This document shows, piece by piece, positions 63,637 through 64,000 of a DNA stretch of 64,000 nucleotides. Under the pieces are notes generated by a model. It was not told where the DNA came from and did not search any database. It worked only from the letters and a program-made list of their open reading frames with translations. The position numbers and the translations under genes are program-made. The stretch is from Corallococcus sp. NCRR (lineage in GTDB: Bacteria > Myxococcota > Myxococcia > Myxococcales > Myxococcaceae): positions 8,291,461 through 8,355,460 of the forward strand of contig NZ_CP114039.1 of assembly GCF_026965535.1 (NCBI RefSeq), given 5' to 3'. Position 1 is the stretch's first letter; each line of letters begins with the position of its first letter.

Positions 63637-64000
63637 TCAACCTCGCTCGTCGAGTTTGAAGAGCAGCTTCTTCGCCGGGAAGTAGGACGGGTCCAACCCC
63701 ACCACCTTCTCCAGCATCGCGCGCGCCTCCTGCGGCTTCGACTTCATCAGCAGCTCGGCCAGCTTCGTCTGCGCGGACAGCATCTTCGGCGCCACGTCCA
63801 ACGCGGACTGCAACGTGCGCATCGCCCTCGCCACGTCCCCGTCCGCCGCCTGCGCGAGCCCCAGCGACAGGCGCGCCACCGGAAGGCCGCGCTCGACGCC
63901 CACCGCGCGCTCCGCCAGGTTCCGGGCCTGCGGCCCCTTCGTGTCCAGCGCGATGAGCGCCCGGTACGCCTGCGCACCGCCGCTGTTCGCGTTCACCTCC
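63637..64000 (-). CDS. TPR-repeat protein, C-terminal part (runs off window)
   Basis: The last 120 codons or so of a helical-repeat protein. Segments PVARLSLGLAQAADGDVARAMRTLQSALDVAP and AQTKLAELLMKSKPQEARAMLEKVVGLDPSYFPAKKLL are TPR motifs. The frame is open to the window edge; a GTG at 63996 sits too close to GGAGG to be a start and lies within apparent repeat sequence. The stop is one base before purD, so it is the gene upstream of purD in the same operon. Confidence 0.8.
   Translation of the reverse strand, partial: EVNANSGGAQAYRALIALDTKGPQARNLAERAVGVERGLPVARLSLGLAQAADGDVARAMRTLQSALDVAPKMLSAQTKLAELLMKSKPQEARAMLEKVVGLDPSYFPAKKLLFKLDERG

Overview
The window is high-GC (about 70%), densely packed bacterial chromosome. 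Gene content points to a myxobacterium of the Myxococcaceae (Corallococcus/Myxococcus type): many lipoproteins, TPR proteins, alternative sigma and two-component proteins, paired ELWxxDGT lipoproteins, a B12-dependent ribonucleotide reductase, and GTG starts with 1-4 nt gene overlaps. That placement is inference from content and style. I saw no rRNA, tRNA, CRISPR array, insertion sequence or prophage.

Layout. 1-171: start of an acyl-CoA dehydrogenase leaving the left edge. 505-5359: RND efflux operon (lipoprotein adaptor, inner-membrane pump, MarR regulator). 5412-6515: secreted protein of unknown function. 6525-13075 (minus): lipid locus with SCP2 protein and CoA-transferase/racemase, then, after a terminator and new promoter, an acyl carrier protein, diiron acyl-ACP desaturase-like enzyme, AcpS-type phosphopantetheinyl transferase, hotdog thioesterase, alpha/beta hydrolase and fatty acyl-AMP ligase. 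13176-14808: divergent CheY-like receiver and a histidine kinase with a degenerate ATP-binding domain. 14887-15123: TatA. 15254-17859 (minus): TPR-like secreted protein and long-chain acyl-CoA ligase. 18007-18747: sigma-70 family factor. 18978-21052: FolE and a GlcD-like flavoprotein.

21292-26623: probable zinc uptake operon (His/Cys-rich secreted protein, outer-membrane beta-barrel, ZnuA-like binding protein, lipoprotein with a CHNGHCH motif, ZnuC, ZnuB). 26649-27197: isochorismatase-like hydrolase. 27271-30905 (minus): second cluster of potential metal-ligand proteins, headed by a 19-bp palindrome at 30922-30940. 31087-33734: ATP-grasp-like protein, BI-1 protein and thioredoxin-like [2Fe-2S] ferredoxin. 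34316-37126: class II ribonucleotide reductase preceded by a possible pair of NrdR boxes. 37209-41240: 1343-residue protein with a GspE N-terminal domain, long repeats and a GAF-like end.

41340-45261 and 50284-51555: surface polysaccharide functions (initiating sugar transferase, two GT4 glycosyltransferases, O-antigen-ligase-like protein), interrupted by a lipoprotein, a patatin phospholipase, a Cys-rich lipoprotein and a GNAT acetyltransferase. 51736-53205: MFS exporter. 53221-56380: tandem duplicated ELWxxDGT lipoproteins. 56613-60145: phosphoketolase-acetate kinase operon. 60152-64000 (minus): a TPR protein running off the right edge, purD, lptF and lptG, tightly overlapped.

The best candidate for an undescribed system is the ACP/desaturase/PPTase/thioesterase/FAAL locus at 6525-11328: a self-contained set for activating, loading, desaturating and releasing a fatty acid without an obvious PKS or NRPS. 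The zinc operon with its own outer-membrane protein and metal-binding lipoprotein, and the cluster at 27271-30905, are the next most interesting.
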